The translations under genes were made by a program, and so were the position numbers. From contig CM036168.1 of assembly GCA_020631735.1 (NCBI GenBank), forward strand, positions 103,746,036-103,810,035: 64,000 nucleotides of DNA, read 5' to 3'. The DNA is from Saccharum officinarum. Lineage: Eukaryota > Streptophyta > Magnoliopsida > Poales > Poaceae. Below, piece after piece: positions 21,820 to 33,226 of this stretch (positions within the stretch are counted from its first letter, which is position 1; each line of letters begins with the position of its first letter). Under the pieces are notes generated by a model that was given only the letters and a program-made list of their open reading frames with translations, ran no database searches and was not told the DNA's origin.

Positions 21820-24048
21820 ATGGCTGCGGCGGAGGAGGAGATCGCGGTGAAGGAGCCGCTGGATCTGATACGGCTCAGCCTCGACGAGCGCATCTACGTC
21901 AAGCTCCGATCCGACCGCGAGCTCCGCGGCAAGCTCCATGTAATTAACCCGTCTGCTTCTCTTTGGACCTTTTGCTGTATTTTGTTCTGTGCTTGTGGTT
22001 AGTTTGGTGTAGAGAAGATTAGGCTAGTTGTAGCGTCGGCCTGGTGCGTACGTCTGCCGTGAGTAGGGAACTTCGGATTTAAGGGAACGATTTTTTATGG
22101 ACTGCATGATAAGCTTCTATGCTGCTAATTCGTCACTGTTATGTGATTAAATTGTATATTCACTTCATGTGATGCTAAATCTGTCAAAACTAAATGAGCG
22201 GGTTCACTTAATGTAACAATTTTGACGAAAATTGGAGCACGGAGGTTGAATATGTTACTGTGTGATTGTAACATTCTTGACTTTGAAGCCATTGATATGG
22301 ATTTATATATTGATAACAGGGGCAACAGACATTTTTGTGTAAGAGCTTCCGTGGAATAAGGGGGTGTGGAACGAGTAGAAGGTCCTTGAGACCTAAGCTA
22401 AGAATTGTTCCCTCTGTTTAGAAGAATGTCATTTTAATGCTCAAACAATTTTTCTCCCTCGCTGTAAGCTGTTTTATGAACATTGTTAGTTGGGCTTAGT
22501 TGTTTGTGACTCTGTTTCCATTCGTGATTAAGGGAGCTGTGGCATTAGTCCTTTTATTAACTCAGCCACTCAGCTGAGGAACGTGTAGAAGATCCTCGAT
22601 GCATATGCAATGGTTTGTTCCCTAAAGTCATACGTATTAATGCTCAAACAATTTTTCTGCCCCAGCTGTACACCATTTTCTGAATTCTGTCATTTATTAG
22701 GCTTAGCTGTCTGAGATTATTTTATTTGTGATGGAGGTAACTGGGGCATCAATCCTTTAATTCTAATTTCTAAACATAAATATCTTGGTAACATAACTTG
22801 TGGGTCATTTTATCGTGTAACATGGTATATAGATGGCACATAGCCGTAGCATTCCTGGCTTTTGTGATGTAAGAATGCTTCTGCAATATAGTGAGCTTAT
22901 TATAATCTGTTTGGAATCCCATGATGTATAACAATTATGGATGCTGGACATTTTGTATTTTTATGATACCCTTTCAGGGCTTGCATTTATTATCTTATGA
23001 TTTGTTGTGAATCTTTCTGTTGCATGCTCCCCTGCGGTGGCTTGCTTTCAGTTGCATTTTCATGATTCTCCCATCTTTCCTATGAGTTTGTTAATTCTTT
23101 TTTGTCTGTTGAGATCTATCTTGGGCCTGTTTAGTTGGCAAAAAGATCCAAAAAAGTTTGCGCAGTACCCGTCACATCGAATGTTTGGACGCATGCATGG
23201 AGCATTAAATGTAGGTAAAAAAAAAACTAATTGCACAGTTTGTCTGTAAATGTCGAGACGAATCTTTTGAGCCTAGTTAGTCTATGATTGGATAAATTTT
23301 TGCCAAATAACAACGAAAAGTGCTACAGGAATTTACCCAAAAAAATTTACCAACTAAACAGACCCCTTGTATTATGTTTGACATGCTGGGGTAATTGTTG
23401 GTTGTTGCTGACATGTCCTTTACCCCCTTTTTATGCAGGCGTATGATCAACATTTAAACATGATACTTGGAGATGTGGAAGAGGTCGTGACAACTGTTGA
23501 GATAGATGATGAAACATATGAAGAAATTGTGCGCGTAAGTTCATTTGCTTTTCTCCCGTAATTCTTGCTAAATGTTTAGTAAGTCAATTAGCCAAAAACT
23601 ATTGGATGCCAGGTTATCATTTTCATTGTCCTTCAGACTTTGTTGGGTTATGTTAGATATTCATCAAGGATAGTGGCTATTAAGGAGACCTCAAATAATG
23701 AGTTAACGACTTAGGTGTATGGTGCATGCTATTACATCCTTAAACTCATTCCATTGTGGAGTTTCAATGTGTTTATAGTGAGATGGGCATCCGTTAAAGA
23801 CATTAGAGCATAAAGCTATCTGAGACTTTTAGATTGCTTAGACTATGGTTCTGACTGTTGTATAAGACAGTGTGATTCCATACTCTGAAGTGACTTATTA
23901 CCTTATTCTTAATCTTTGAAATGTATATTATGATATACACTAACTATTTGTTGGATAATCTTTGCAGACCACAAAACGCACTATCCCCTTCCTTTTTGTC
24001 CGAGGTGATGGTGTCATATTGGTTTCTCCACCCCTTCGAACGGCATGA
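21820..24048 (+). CDS. LSM3: Sm-like protein LSm3
   Basis: LSm3 is a subunit of both heptameric rings: LSm1-7 in cytoplasmic mRNA decapping and LSm2-8 on nuclear U6 snRNA. Exons 21820-21939, 23439-23534 and 23968-24048 join in phase to 98 aa, the usual length. The Sm1 motif covers about residues 15-55 ([15 protein letters not shown], then [14 protein letters not shown]) and Sm2 about 73-95 ([19 protein letters not shown]), including the RNA-binding RGD. An earlier in-frame GTG codon at 21802 is not a plausible start. A Tourist-type MITE sits in intron 1, and a Ty1-copia element lies 415 bp past the stop codon. Confidence 0.95.
23123..23365. mobile_element. Tourist-type MITE in LSM3 intron 1
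   Basis: Flanked by CTT on both sides (23120-23122 and 23366-23368). Termini GGGCCTGTTTAGTTGG and, inverted, GGGTCTGTTTAGTTGG. 243 bp. The best-bounded member of the family also seen in the ASFT intron. Confidence 0.85.
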
Positions 24049-24467
24049 AGTTTGAAGTTAGGTCATGCTGGTTGTCAACTATGACTGGTGTATTTGGCCA
24101 TTTGATGGCGTTGCATGGAGTGTATGCTATGGGCCTAGCTGCTACATTTTTCTGATGGGCTGTAGGTTTAACATGTGATACAATCGTGTAAACAACTGCT
24201 TGTGCTTGGATTATCAGTCGAATCTCTTGTGGTTGTTCTCAGTCTCAGCTAAAGTTAACTTCTTGCTTAAGTAACTTGTTGCGCGTCCCAAGTATACTTG
24301 TCGCAAGTATTTGCAGTCGGTTCTGCAAGTAACGTATCATTTTCTTTCTGAATGCCTGATCTCCCAGACCGGTGACACAAGCTCTGAAAGGCCAAGCTTC
24401 CAGACCGGAACAAATCTCTTGGGAGACTGGTGCATAATATTGAAGTGAGTCCTCCGAGCTGCGTTAG

Positions 24468-24645
24468 TATTAGATATATTAGACAGGTCCTTATGTGATT
24501 AGCACCTGCCATGTATACTTTAGACAGGTCCTTATGTGATTAGCACCTGCCATGTATACTTGATTGTATTCCATGTATACCCAGCCATATTGGCTATATA
24601 TATGAAGGTCACCCCCCCACTTTGGGCGTGTGGTGTGTCTCTACA
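24468..24645 (+). repeat. 5' LTR of the Ty1-copia element
   Basis: 178 bp. Begins TATTAG rather than the usual TG and ends CTACA. Contains two direct 41-bp copies (24479-24519 and 24520-24560) that may act as duplicated U3 control elements, and TATATATATG near 24597. Confidence 0.97.
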
Positions 24646-24657
24646 TGGTATCAGCCA
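24646..24657 (+). promoter_or_regulatory. Primer-binding site of the Ty1-copia element
   Basis: TGGTATCAGCCA directly follows the 5' LTR and is complementary to the 3' end of initiator tRNA-Met over its first nine bases. Confidence 0.85.
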
Positions 24658-24718
24658 ATTAGATCCTCCTTTTCCGTTCTGTTTTCCCTCCCTCGCCCCT
24701 TCTTCCTCCTCACCACCG

Positions 24719-27700
24719 ATGGCTACCACTCCTGCTTCCGCCTCTGCCACCCTCCCGGCCACCGGTGATGCCACCCTACCGGCCACCGGTGATGGCACTC
24801 TGCCTGCCATTGGCCGCGAGGTTCCTGCGCCCCTTCCCCCGATCATGGCCCATCCCTATGCCACGGTCAACATCAAAGCTCACGTTCCGATCACGTTGGA
24901 TCTCCAATCCAACTATTCGAAGTGGGCATTCTTCTTCAAATCGCTGTGCGGCAAGTTCGGCCTTCGCTCGCACATCGACGGCTCCGTTCCTCCTCAACCT
25001 GATGATCCTCAGTGGGATGCCGCGGAGTGCTGCGTCCGGGGCTGGATCTCCGGCTCCGTCGACGACTCCGTTCTCGACCTCGCCATGGACGGCCCTGATC
25101 CGACCGCCCGCGATCTGTGGGTGGCCATTGAGGGGCTTTTCCGCGCCAACCGGGAGCCGCGCGCCATCTTCCTTCTCAATGAATTCCATTCCATGGTGCA
25201 AGGCGACAGCACCATCTCGGCGTACTGCCAGCGATTGAAGGTCAAGGCTGCCGCTCTTCGCGACGTCGGCCATCCTGTGGCGGACTCGCAGCTCGTCCTC
25301 GCCCTTCTGCGCGGCCTCAACCCTCGCTTCTCCAACACCGCCGACGACATCGCCAACTCCGCCGTCCTTCCCACATTTGCCAGGGCTCATGACATGCTGG
25401 CGCTCAAGGAGCTCCGTCTCGCCAACGATGACAAGACGGTGGCCAGCACCGCCCTCCTCGCCACGGCTGGGTCTGGCTGCACCAGCCCGGGGGGGTGCCG
25501 TGCTCTCACTGCTACCCACAATCCTCACGTGACCGGCTACGGCAGCGGTAACAAGGGAGGCGGCGGTGGCCACAGCAGCGGCGGCAAGGGCAAGGGCAAG
25601 GGCCGGCGTGGCTGGAACAGCGGCCCTGCGCAGCAGCGTGGCGGCACTGCAGGCGCGCCCCAGCACGCTGGACAAGCCGGCCAATACCAGCCCATGGGCC
25701 CCTGGTTTTGCTACAATCCCTGGGCACCCCAGGGCCAGCAGGGCGGCTGGCGCCCCAGCGTGCTTGGTGCTCCTCCTCCCCAGGCTCACACGGCCTTCGC
25801 ACCTGTTCAGCCCCCGACGTCATCTGCGCCGCTCCACGTCTCCCAACCAGCACCCATGTGGAACCAGGATGGTCTTGTTGCTGCCCTCAATCAGCTGCAC
25901 CTCCAGGGCCAGCAACCCTGGGTTCTGGACTCCGGCGCCTCCTCACACATGAGCTCCTCGGATGGTATACTCTTTTCTCGCCATCCTCCTTCTTCTTCCT
26001 CCATTACCGTTGGCAATGGTCAAACTCTTCCTATTTTATGTCGTGGCGAGTCTGTCCTTCATACTCCAGCGTCCAATTTTCATCTTAACAATGTCTTAGT
26101 TGTTCCATCCCTAGTCTGCAATCTGCTATCTGTCCGTCACTTTACTAGGGACAACAACTGCTCTATCGAATTTGACGCTCTTGGTTTTTCTGTCAAGGAT
26201 ATCCCGACCCGACGCGTGATGCTTCGCTGCAATAGTGCTGGCGACCTTTACACCTTCCCCGCTGCATCTTCCGCTCCCCACGCCAGCATCGCCATCTCCA
26301 CCGACCTATGGCATCACCGTCTTGGTCATCCCAGCTCTGCCACCATCGACATCCTTCGTCGTACTGCGTCCATCAGCTGTAATAAAGTAGAGCACCACCT
26401 CTGTCATTCTTGTCAGCTAGGCAAACATGTGCGGCTACCCTTTTCAGATTCTAGTTCATTTAGCTCCATGCCCTTTGAACTTGTTCACTGTGATGTATGG
26501 ACATCCCCGGTTGCCAGTGTATCCGGGCATCAATATTATCTCGTTTTGCTTGATGATTTCACTCATTTTTGTTGGACGTTTCCTCTCACTCGCAAATCTG
26601 AAGTTCCCACACATATTACAAATTTTTGCAATTATGTCCACACTCAATTCGGCTTTACCATCAAAGCTGTCCAAGCAGACAACGACACTGAATTCGTAAA
26701 CAATACCCTCCATACTCTCTTTACTTCCCGTGGTATTCATTTACGCCTCTCGTGTCCATATACCTCCCCACAAAATGGCAAGGCTGAACGCCTTCTTCGC
26801 ACCTTGAACAACATCAGCCGCACGATGCTCATCCATGCACACATGCCTGCTCAATACTGGGCTGAGGCGCTTGCCACAGCCACATATCTTCTAAACAGGC
26901 GTCCATGCTCTGCTGTTGGTCATGCCATTCCATATACTCTCCTCCACAAGAAACCCCCTGAGTACTCCCACCTGCGTGTTTTTGGGTGTCTCTGTTATCC
27001 GAACTTGACCGCCACGGCTCGCCACAAGCTCTCACCTCGCTCCACAGCTTGCGTCTTTCTCGGTTATCCCTCTTCTCACAAGGGGTACCGCTGCCTCGAC
27101 ATGGCCACTCGGCGCATCATCATCTCTCGCCATGTGGTCTTTGATGAAACTTGTTTTCCCTTCGGACTTTACCCCTCCAGGATCTCGCCCAGCGACCTGG
27201 ATTTTTTGCTTGCAGGTACTACTGTGCCGGTGCATCCTGCATCCCTGCCCACTGCTGTTGGGCAGCCCAACCAAGGATTCATCGAGGAGCTGCACGACGA
27301 CCCCGCGATCTTGTTTCGCGGCCATATCCTGCCTCCTGCTCCACCAGCAGCCGCTGCTGCTCCTCCAGCGGCTGCCCCGGCTCCAGGTGCCAGGGCCATC
27401 CGGTTCGTCTACAGTCGGCGTCCCCGGTCCTCTTCAGCATCGGCGCCGGCTGCTGCCTCTGTCCAGCAGGCTCCCATGCCTGCCCAGCAACCTCCTGCAC
27501 CCGTACAGCAGGCTCCTGCCCCTGTCCAGCGGCCAGAGGCGCCTACAGCTCCACCAGCACCTCCTGTCCAGCAGGAACGCCGTGTCACACGGACCCAGTC
27601 CGGGGCCATACCGGTTGTGCAGTATGTGGGCCTCTCTGCGGCGACCACTCCTTCTCCGCTCCCTGCCAACTACCGCAGCGGTTTGGCTGATCCAAACTGG

Positions 27701-29191
27701 CGTGCAGCTATGGCTGAGGAGCACAAAGCGCTCCTCGACAACAAGACATGGCGCCTCGTGCCCCGGCCACCCGGCGCCAATGTGGTCACGGGCAAGTGGA
27801 TCTTCAAGCACAAGTACCACTCCGACGGTACCCTTGCCCGCCACAAGGCACGCTGGGTGGTTCGTGGTTTCTCCCAGCGCCACGGCATCGACTATGATGA
27901 GACTTTCAGCCCGGTGGTCAAACCGGCTACCATCCGGGCTGTTCTCAGCATTGCTGCCTCCCGCACATGGCCTATCCATCAGCTGGATGTCAAGAACGCT
28001 TTCCTCCATGGACATCTCGAGGAGACCGTCTACTGCCAGCAACCCCCAGGCTTCGTCGACCCCGCTTTTCCTGACCATGTGTGTCTGCTGCAGCGCTCCC
28101 TCTACGGCCTGAAGCAGGCGCCCCGAGCCTGGTACCAGCGTTTTGCGACCTACATTCGCCAGCTCGGCTTCGTCGCCTCGACTTCAGACACCTCCCTCTT
28201 CGTCTACAACGATGGGACCAGTCTCGCCTACCTGCTCCTCTACGTCGACGACATCGTCCTCACTGCATCCTCGACGGCATTTCTTCAGCAGGTCATTGGG
28301 CGGCTCCACTCTGAGTTCGCCATGACTGACCTGGGCGCACTCCATCACTTCCTCGGGATCTCTGTCACTCGCTCCGCCGATGGCTTGTTCTTATCCCAGC
28401 GACAGTACGCCGTCGAGCTTCTTCAACGCGCCGGCATGGCTGAGTGTCACTCTACATCGACCCCTGTTGACTCTCAGGCCAAGCTGTCTGCAACTGCCGG
28501 TGCTCCGGTTGCTGATCCGTCTGAGTACAGGAGCCTTGCTGGCGCCCTCCAGTACCTCACGCTGACTCGTCCTGATTTGGCATACGCTGTCCAACAGGTG
28601 TGTCTCTTCATGCATGATCCCCGCGAGCCACACCTCGCGCTGATCAAGCGGATCCTACGCTACCTGAAGGGCACGCTCTCCTCCGGCCTCCACATTGGTG
28701 TCGGCCCTGTCCAGTCCCTGATCGCATACTCCGATGCTGATTGGGCTGGCTGCCCAGATTCTCGGCGCTCCACCTCCGGCTATTGTGTCTACCTCGGCGA
28801 CAATCTGATTTCTTGGTCCTCCAAGCGTCAGACCACGGTCTCCCGCTCCAGTGCCGAAGCCGAGTACCGTGCTGTTGCTCATGTGGTGGCCGAGTGTTGC
28901 TGGCTGCGCCAGCTCCTGCAGGAGCTCCACATCTCCATTGCTTCGGCGACGGTTGTCTACTGCGACAATGTCAGTGCTGTCTACATGACAGCCAACCCCG
29001 TCCATCATCGCCGCACGAAGCATATTGAGATTGACATCCACTTCGTCCGTGAGAAGGTCGCCTTGGGCCACATTCGGGTCCTCCATGTGCCATCCTCTCA
29101 CCAGTTCGCGGACATCATGACCAAGGGCCTCCCTGTACAGCTGTTTACTGAGTTCAGGTCCAGTCTATGCGTCCGGGATCCTCCCGCTTAG
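24719..29191 (+). CDS. Ty1-copia gag-pol polyprotein
   Basis: Single intact frame of 1490 aa from ATG 24719; the frame is open further upstream into the LTR, but this ATG is the first after the primer-binding site. Order: gag (UBN2-like, about residues 45-200) with a Gly/Lys-rich tail and no visible CCHC knuckle; aspartic protease DSGASSH near 403; HHCC zinc domain from about 529; integrase with D,D,E residues near 590, 650 and 689 (NGKAER); reverse transcriptase from about 1007 with YVDD near 1174; RNase H from about 1337 (YSDADW, SSAEAEY). Integrase before RT defines the copia order. No frameshift or premature stop was seen, so it may be autonomous. Confidence 0.96.
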   Translation: MATTPASASATLPATGDATLPATGDGTLPAIGREVPAPLPPIMAHPYATVNIKAHVPITLDLQSNYSKWAFFFKSLCGKFGLRSHIDGSVPPQPDDPQWDAAECCVRGWISGSVDDSVLDLAMDGPDPTARDLWVAIEGLFRANREPRAIFLLNEFHSMVQGDSTISAYCQRLKVKAAALRDVGHPVADSQLVLALLRGLNPRFSNTADDIANSAVLPTFARAHDMLALKELRLANDDKTVASTALLATAGSGCTSPGGCRALTATHNPHVTGYGSGNKGGGGGHSSGGKGKGKGRRGWNSGPAQQRGGTAGAPQHAGQAGQYQPMGPWFCYNPWAPQGQQGGWRPSVLGAPPPQAHTAFAPVQPPTSSAPLHVSQPAPMWNQDGLVAALNQLHLQGQQPWVLDSGASSHMSSSDGILFSRHPPSSSSITVGNGQTLPILCRGESVLHTPASNFHLNNVLVVPSLVCNLLSVRHFTRDNNCSIEFDALGFSVKDIPTRRVMLRCNSAGDLYTFPAASSAPHASIAISTDLWHHRLGHPSSATIDILRRTASISCNKVEHHLCHSCQLGKHVRLPFSDSSSFSSMPFELVHCDVWTSPVASVSGHQYYLVLLDDFTHFCWTFPLTRKSEVPTHITNFCNYVHTQFGFTIKAVQADNDTEFVNNTLHTLFTSRGIHLRLSCPYTSPQNGKAERLLRTLNNISRTMLIHAHMPAQYWAEALATATYLLNRRPCSAVGHAIPYTLLHKKPPEYSHLRVFGCLCYPNLTATARHKLSPRSTACVFLGYPSSHKGYRCLDMATRRIIISRHVVFDETCFPFGLYPSRISPSDLDFLLAGTTVPVHPASLPTAVGQPNQGFIEELHDDPAILFRGHILPPAPPAAAAAPPAAAPAPGARAIRFVYSRRPRSSSASAPAAASVQQAPMPAQQPPAPVQQAPAPVQRPEAPTAPPAPPVQQERRVTRTQSGAIPVVQYVGLSAATTPSPLPANYRSGLADPNWRAAMAEEHKALLDNKTWRLVPRPPGANVVTGKWIFKHKYHSDGTLARHKARWVVRGFSQRHGIDYDETFSPVVKPATIRAVLSIAASRTWPIHQLDVKNAFLHGHLEETVYCQQPPGFVDPAFPDHVCLLQRSLYGLKQAPRAWYQRFATYIRQLGFVASTSDTSLFVYNDGTSLAYLLLYVDDIVLTASSTAFLQQVIGRLHSEFAMTDLGALHHFLGISVTRSADGLFLSQRQYAVELLQRAGMAECHSTSTPVDSQAKLSATAGAPVADPSEYRSLAGALQYLTLTRPDLAYAVQQVCLFMHDPREPHLALIKRILRYLKGTLSSGLHIGVGPVQSLIAYSDADWAGCPDSRRSTSGYCVYLGDNLISWSSKRQTTVSRSSAEAEYRAVAHVVAECCWLRQLLQELHISIASATVVYCDNVSAVYMTANPVHHRRTKHIEIDIHFVREKVALGHIRVLHVPSSHQFADIMTKGLPVQLFTEFRSSLCVRDPPA

Positions 29192-29203
29192 ACTGCGGGC
29201 GGG

Positions 29204-29380
29204 TATTAGATATATTAGACAGGTCCTTATGTGATTAGCACCTGCCATGTATACTTTAGACAGGTCCTTATGTGATTAGCACCTGCCATGTATACTTGAT
29301 TGTATTCCATGTATACCCAGCCATATTGGCTATATATATGAAGGTCACCCCCCACTTTGGGCGTGTGGTGTGTCTCTACA
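29204..29380 (+). repeat. 3' LTR of the Ty1-copia element
   Basis: 177 bp, identical by eye to the 5' LTR except for one fewer C in the C-run near 29347-29353. Confidence 0.97.
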
Positions 29381-29385
29381 GTTAG

Positions 29386-30144
29386 GCTCATGAACTCGCT
29401 TTCTGTCCTTGGATGAGTAGTAGAGGAGTAGGATGGTGCTGTTCTGTCCTGTTTTGAGCAAAGCTGCCTTTGTTTCTTGCCGTCCTTTTAGCTTTGATGC
29501 AAAGGACAGGAGCATTGTCCATGGAACTCTAATGAAAAAAGAAGCCACATCTTCGACTGATAGCTTAGCTAATGTCGGAAGGACTTTAGGGTCTGTTTTG
29601 TTAGGTTCTCTCTTTTATCTCTCCCTATATCAACATCTATAAAACGTCTCTTTATTTTCACCTATATTATTAAGAAAAACTGAAAGCGGAAAATCAAAAG
29701 CAGGATCCAAACGTGCTACAAAATTGTACTAGACACAAGCAGCTTTTGGTTTTCCGTTTGATTGTCTTTCTATACTTTTTGGCAACAAAAGTACAAGTTC
29801 AACCAAACACAACCTTAATTAAAATTTTAATAGCAAAAATGTGGTTGAAACGGGAAATGTGAAAATTCTGAAACCCGAAACTTCAGCAAGCTTGACTTTT
29901 TTTATCTTCACGAGTGTTTTGATGAATTCGTAAAATTTCCCAACCATAGAAATCTTCCAGTTATTCGATTCCCAAGCCACTAGGGCGCCTGGAGGAACAA
30001 CAGAATCCGGTAACTCTGTGCTCAGCAAGAATTTCTCGAAACCGAAAAAGGGGGCCGGCTACTGCCGCCTGGGCCAAAAGGTCTTCTTGCTTGCCAATCC
30101 GTCGCCCCACCTGAACACACCGGCGAAGAGAAGGCGAAGAAGCG
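29386..30144. other. Downstream flank of LSM3 and upstream region of the BolA gene
   Basis: 29386-29580 probably continues the original LSM3 downstream sequence. 29588-29818 has MITE-like ends (TAGGGTCTGTTTTGTTAGG and, inverted, TAAGGTTGTGTTTGGTTGA). 30040-30144 is the likely BolA leader. Confidence 0.4.
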
Positions 30145-30629
30145 ATGGTCGTCACCAAGGAGGACGTCGAGGCGGCCATCACCTCCGCTCTCAGCCCTTC
30201 CAATCTCGTAAGCCTCTCGTCGCTCTAAACCCCTCCTGCTAATCCATCGATCTCCATCATAAACCCTAATCGCACGGCCCCCGTGCCTCTGCAGGTGGTG
30301 ACCGACACATCCGGAGGGTAAGCTCGCTCGCTCCCAATGCCTAAACTTATTTTTTAATTAGCGTCTTCAGTTGTTGACTGACCAACAAAGAGCGGATCTT
30401 TGTTGCGTTGTTGATTGATTCGTCGGTGCGAAGGTGTGGTGCGAGCTACGAGATCGAGGTGGTTTCGGAGAAGTTCGAGGGGAAGCGGCTGCTGGAGAGG
30501 CACCGGATGGTGAACACCGCGCTGGCGCCTCACATGGCGGAGATCCACGCCGTCTCCATCAAGAAGGCGCTCACCCCGGCTCAGGCCCAGCCCCAGCCGG
30601 AGCCCGCCGCCGATAAGCCCCAGGCTTAA
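30145..30629 (+). CDS. BOLA2: BolA-like protein, BolA2 type
   Basis: BolA2 proteins pair with cytosolic or nuclear CGFS glutaredoxins and take part in Fe-S cluster handling and redox signalling. Exons 30145-30207, 30295-30317 and 30434-30629 join in phase to 93 aa with no transit peptide, matching the short cytosolic class. The BolA fold is covered by VVTDTSGGCGASYEIEVVS and the RHRMVNTAL block, whose invariant His is the usual cluster ligand, followed by EIHAVSIKKALTPAQ. Exon 2 is only 23 nt. The C-terminus is a short Pro/Gln/Ala tail. Confidence 0.93.
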
Positions 30630-33226
30630 GTGCTTAATTAACACCCCAAAACTGTTTGATCACATATGCTGATGCACTATTAGTCCCTGAGTCAAGCTAT
30701 GCATAACGCATCTGTGTAATATGTGGTCTCTGCTACATTGACTATCTGCTTGAATAATGTGGCTGATGCAATTGCTAAATTGCAGGATATTATCCTTGAC
30801 TGATTAGAAACATCTGCGCTATGCATTTAACTTCTCAGTTCTGTGTTGTTCTGGGTGCTTCTGCCCTGATCGTCTGCTTGAGAGTCGAGACTGTGTTGCA
30901 GCATTGTTGTTAATGTTCCGCGAGGGTTGTTTTTCAGTCCTCGAATTGTGATATTTGACTGTTGCTATGTCGTTCCTTGCTTGTAGGGGCAAGGGGTTTA
31001 TTCTTTAACCTTGTGGATTACTGTAGCCATCTGGTCGCATCATGGTCTGCAGTGGGGGTGATGACTGCATCTTGTTTACATAACATTTACTTTTCCTGAT
31101 TGTTGATGCCACAATCAAGATGAATGTGTTATCCTTGCTGATATAAAACTGGATACAAGTATTTAGTGCTGGAACTGCAATAGCTTACAGTTTAAGCTGC
31201 GAAAATAATTTATACAAGCTTCTATGTTATATCTTGTTTGTACTTTGTAGCATTGCATTGAATTACAGTGCCTGATGATATTCTTTTTGTATATATGGGG
31301 GTGCTGGAGTTCTCGTGAAGTAACCGGATAGTGGTGTTAGAATTTCTTTTTGTCATAAACTTTCCAATGTGTTTGTGCACGTTTGCATGGAGCCATGGAC
31401 ACATGAACAGCAGCACATTGATTGTGGCACCATAGCTCACTTCTATTTTCAAGTGTTGCTAGCATGTCTTAATACACACAGTTTTGTCTGAAGGCAATAG
31501 AAATATGGGCATTAGCATGCCTTTCCTCTATTGATATGATATACTTGCAGACCATAACTTTGAAGACAGGGGACCTTCTGAGCTTACTACTTCCGCCTAT
31601 GGTCCCTAACTGCTGATAGTGGTTTCTGGGCAGACGATCTGGAGGAAGACATGATCATTTGGACTCTGGAACCTTCAGGTGAATAGACGGCAAAATCTAT
31701 GCTGTACAGTTTGGTGGCCAACATCGATCAGATTTTCTGGCTACGATTTGGAAACCGCGGGCTCCGGTACGCTGCAAGATCTTCTTGTGGCTACTGCTGC
31801 AGGACAGAGTTTGGACAGCGGGCTGTTTGCCTGTTTGTTGATCAGAGAATGGGTGGATGACTACTACTTCCCTCTGTGAAAGAAACTTAGAAACGGCATG
31901 CCACCTCATCTTGGAATGCCTCTTCTCCACAAAGTGTTTGGAGCAGCTCACCGGAGCTGAACCTGAGTTGTGATGCCTACAGTTCTGGTTTACAGACAAG
32001 GTAAAGAATGGAAGCAAGGCGGCTCACTCCCTTACTATTCTAGTCATCTGAACCTTGTGGAAACAGAGGAACGAGAGAATGGAAGCAAGGCGACTCGATC
32101 TTTCTTTGAAATACTTGGGGAAGCATTCTTGTGGGGAGCTAAAGATCTCAAAGTTCTGGTAGTAGATATACATAGAGCGAATAATCTCTATATCTGCTTT
32201 CCTACACCATATTGGCAGTCTGCTTACACTACTCTCTTACCAACATAAGCCGGATAGCAACCGGATCTTTCAGAAAGAAAAGAACATTGAAGACATGATA
32301 TGATTCAGCTAAACTATGTAGTAATCTATGGAGTACTCTAATCTACTTAAGTACAGAGATGAAAGTATATGTTCACCTGTCGTTCTGTTTGAGCTAGCTA
32401 CACTATGGAATCTTTCAGCCAAAAAGGACCCATAAACTTTCAACCAACCATGCCTTGATAATTATGGCAGTACCTTTAATCCTTTTTGTGGCCAGTTCCA
32501 CATGGTGCTTGCGGTAGCGAAAAAGTTTGTCAATTTATCTTTGTGAATGAATTCCTGATTTGAGTAGTGCTCTTGGTCTTGTTTATTTTGGGCAAAGCAG
32601 AAATGTAGCGGCGCAAGAGCGTTATTTCTCTTGCGGTTCATCGAAACGCTGCTGTTGCCCAGAGTTTCGTACTGGCGGCGCATTCAGACACCTGGACCTG
32701 AATCGTGGCCATCGCGGGTTCGCGACAGTACAACCCTCTGGTTTTTCTTTCAGCGCTTGTGGAGAACATTTATTTATTTATTTATTTTCAAGTAGCACTG
32801 CTAGTGTACCCCGTGTAGGAGCATCGACGCAGCTCCATAGCGCCGCGGTGGCTGCAAGGTCAATGTGTACTGACAGGCATCGTCTCGTACCTGAGCGCTC
32901 GAAGTTTCGGCCGTGACGAGGGCGACTGGAGAATCCTCACCGTGGAAAGAGACTCGATTATGCCCCACCGGCTGGAAACTTGGAGCGTGCCGTGGGGATG
33001 AAGCCGAAAGAAGTCGCGAGAAGCGGTGCGCCGTGGGAGCCAACGCCGCGCGCCAGTCCCTACCGAGCCCCATCCATATATCTCGGGCACGCGCGGCCGG
33101 TCGGGCAAGACGAGCACGGCAGCACGCCACGGGACTACGCAAGATCCACCTGCACGCTGCGGCTTGGGCCCGGAGCGGGGCAGCAGACCGTGCCGAGCCG
33201 AACAAGCGAGCTGGGTGGCAGACAAA
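30630..33226. other. BolA 3' flank and long intergenic stretch
   Basis: 30630 to about 31000 is probably BolA 3' UTR. Beyond that nothing recognisable as a gene was found. A word GAGAATGGAAGCAAGGCG-like is duplicated near 32008 and 32073. 32980-33226 is GC-rich and likely the old promoter of the pyrophosphatase relic. Confidence 0.45.

Larger units (their letters stand above)
24463..29385 (+). mobile_element. Complete Ty1-copia LTR retrotransposon
   Basis: 5-bp target duplication GTTAG (24463-24467, 29381-29385), a 178-bp 5' LTR, initiator-tRNA-Met-type primer-binding site, one intact gag-pol frame, a G-rich polypurine tract just before 29204, and a 177-bp 3' LTR. By eye the LTRs differ by only one C in a C-run, so insertion was recent. 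It is in the same orientation as LSM3 and about 0.4 kb beyond its stop. Confidence 0.97.

Noticed and set aside
24776..25789. Long minus-strand open frame antisense to copia gag
   Set aside because: A shadow of the GC-rich gag frame with no family resemblance. The plus strand carries clear gag-pol domains.
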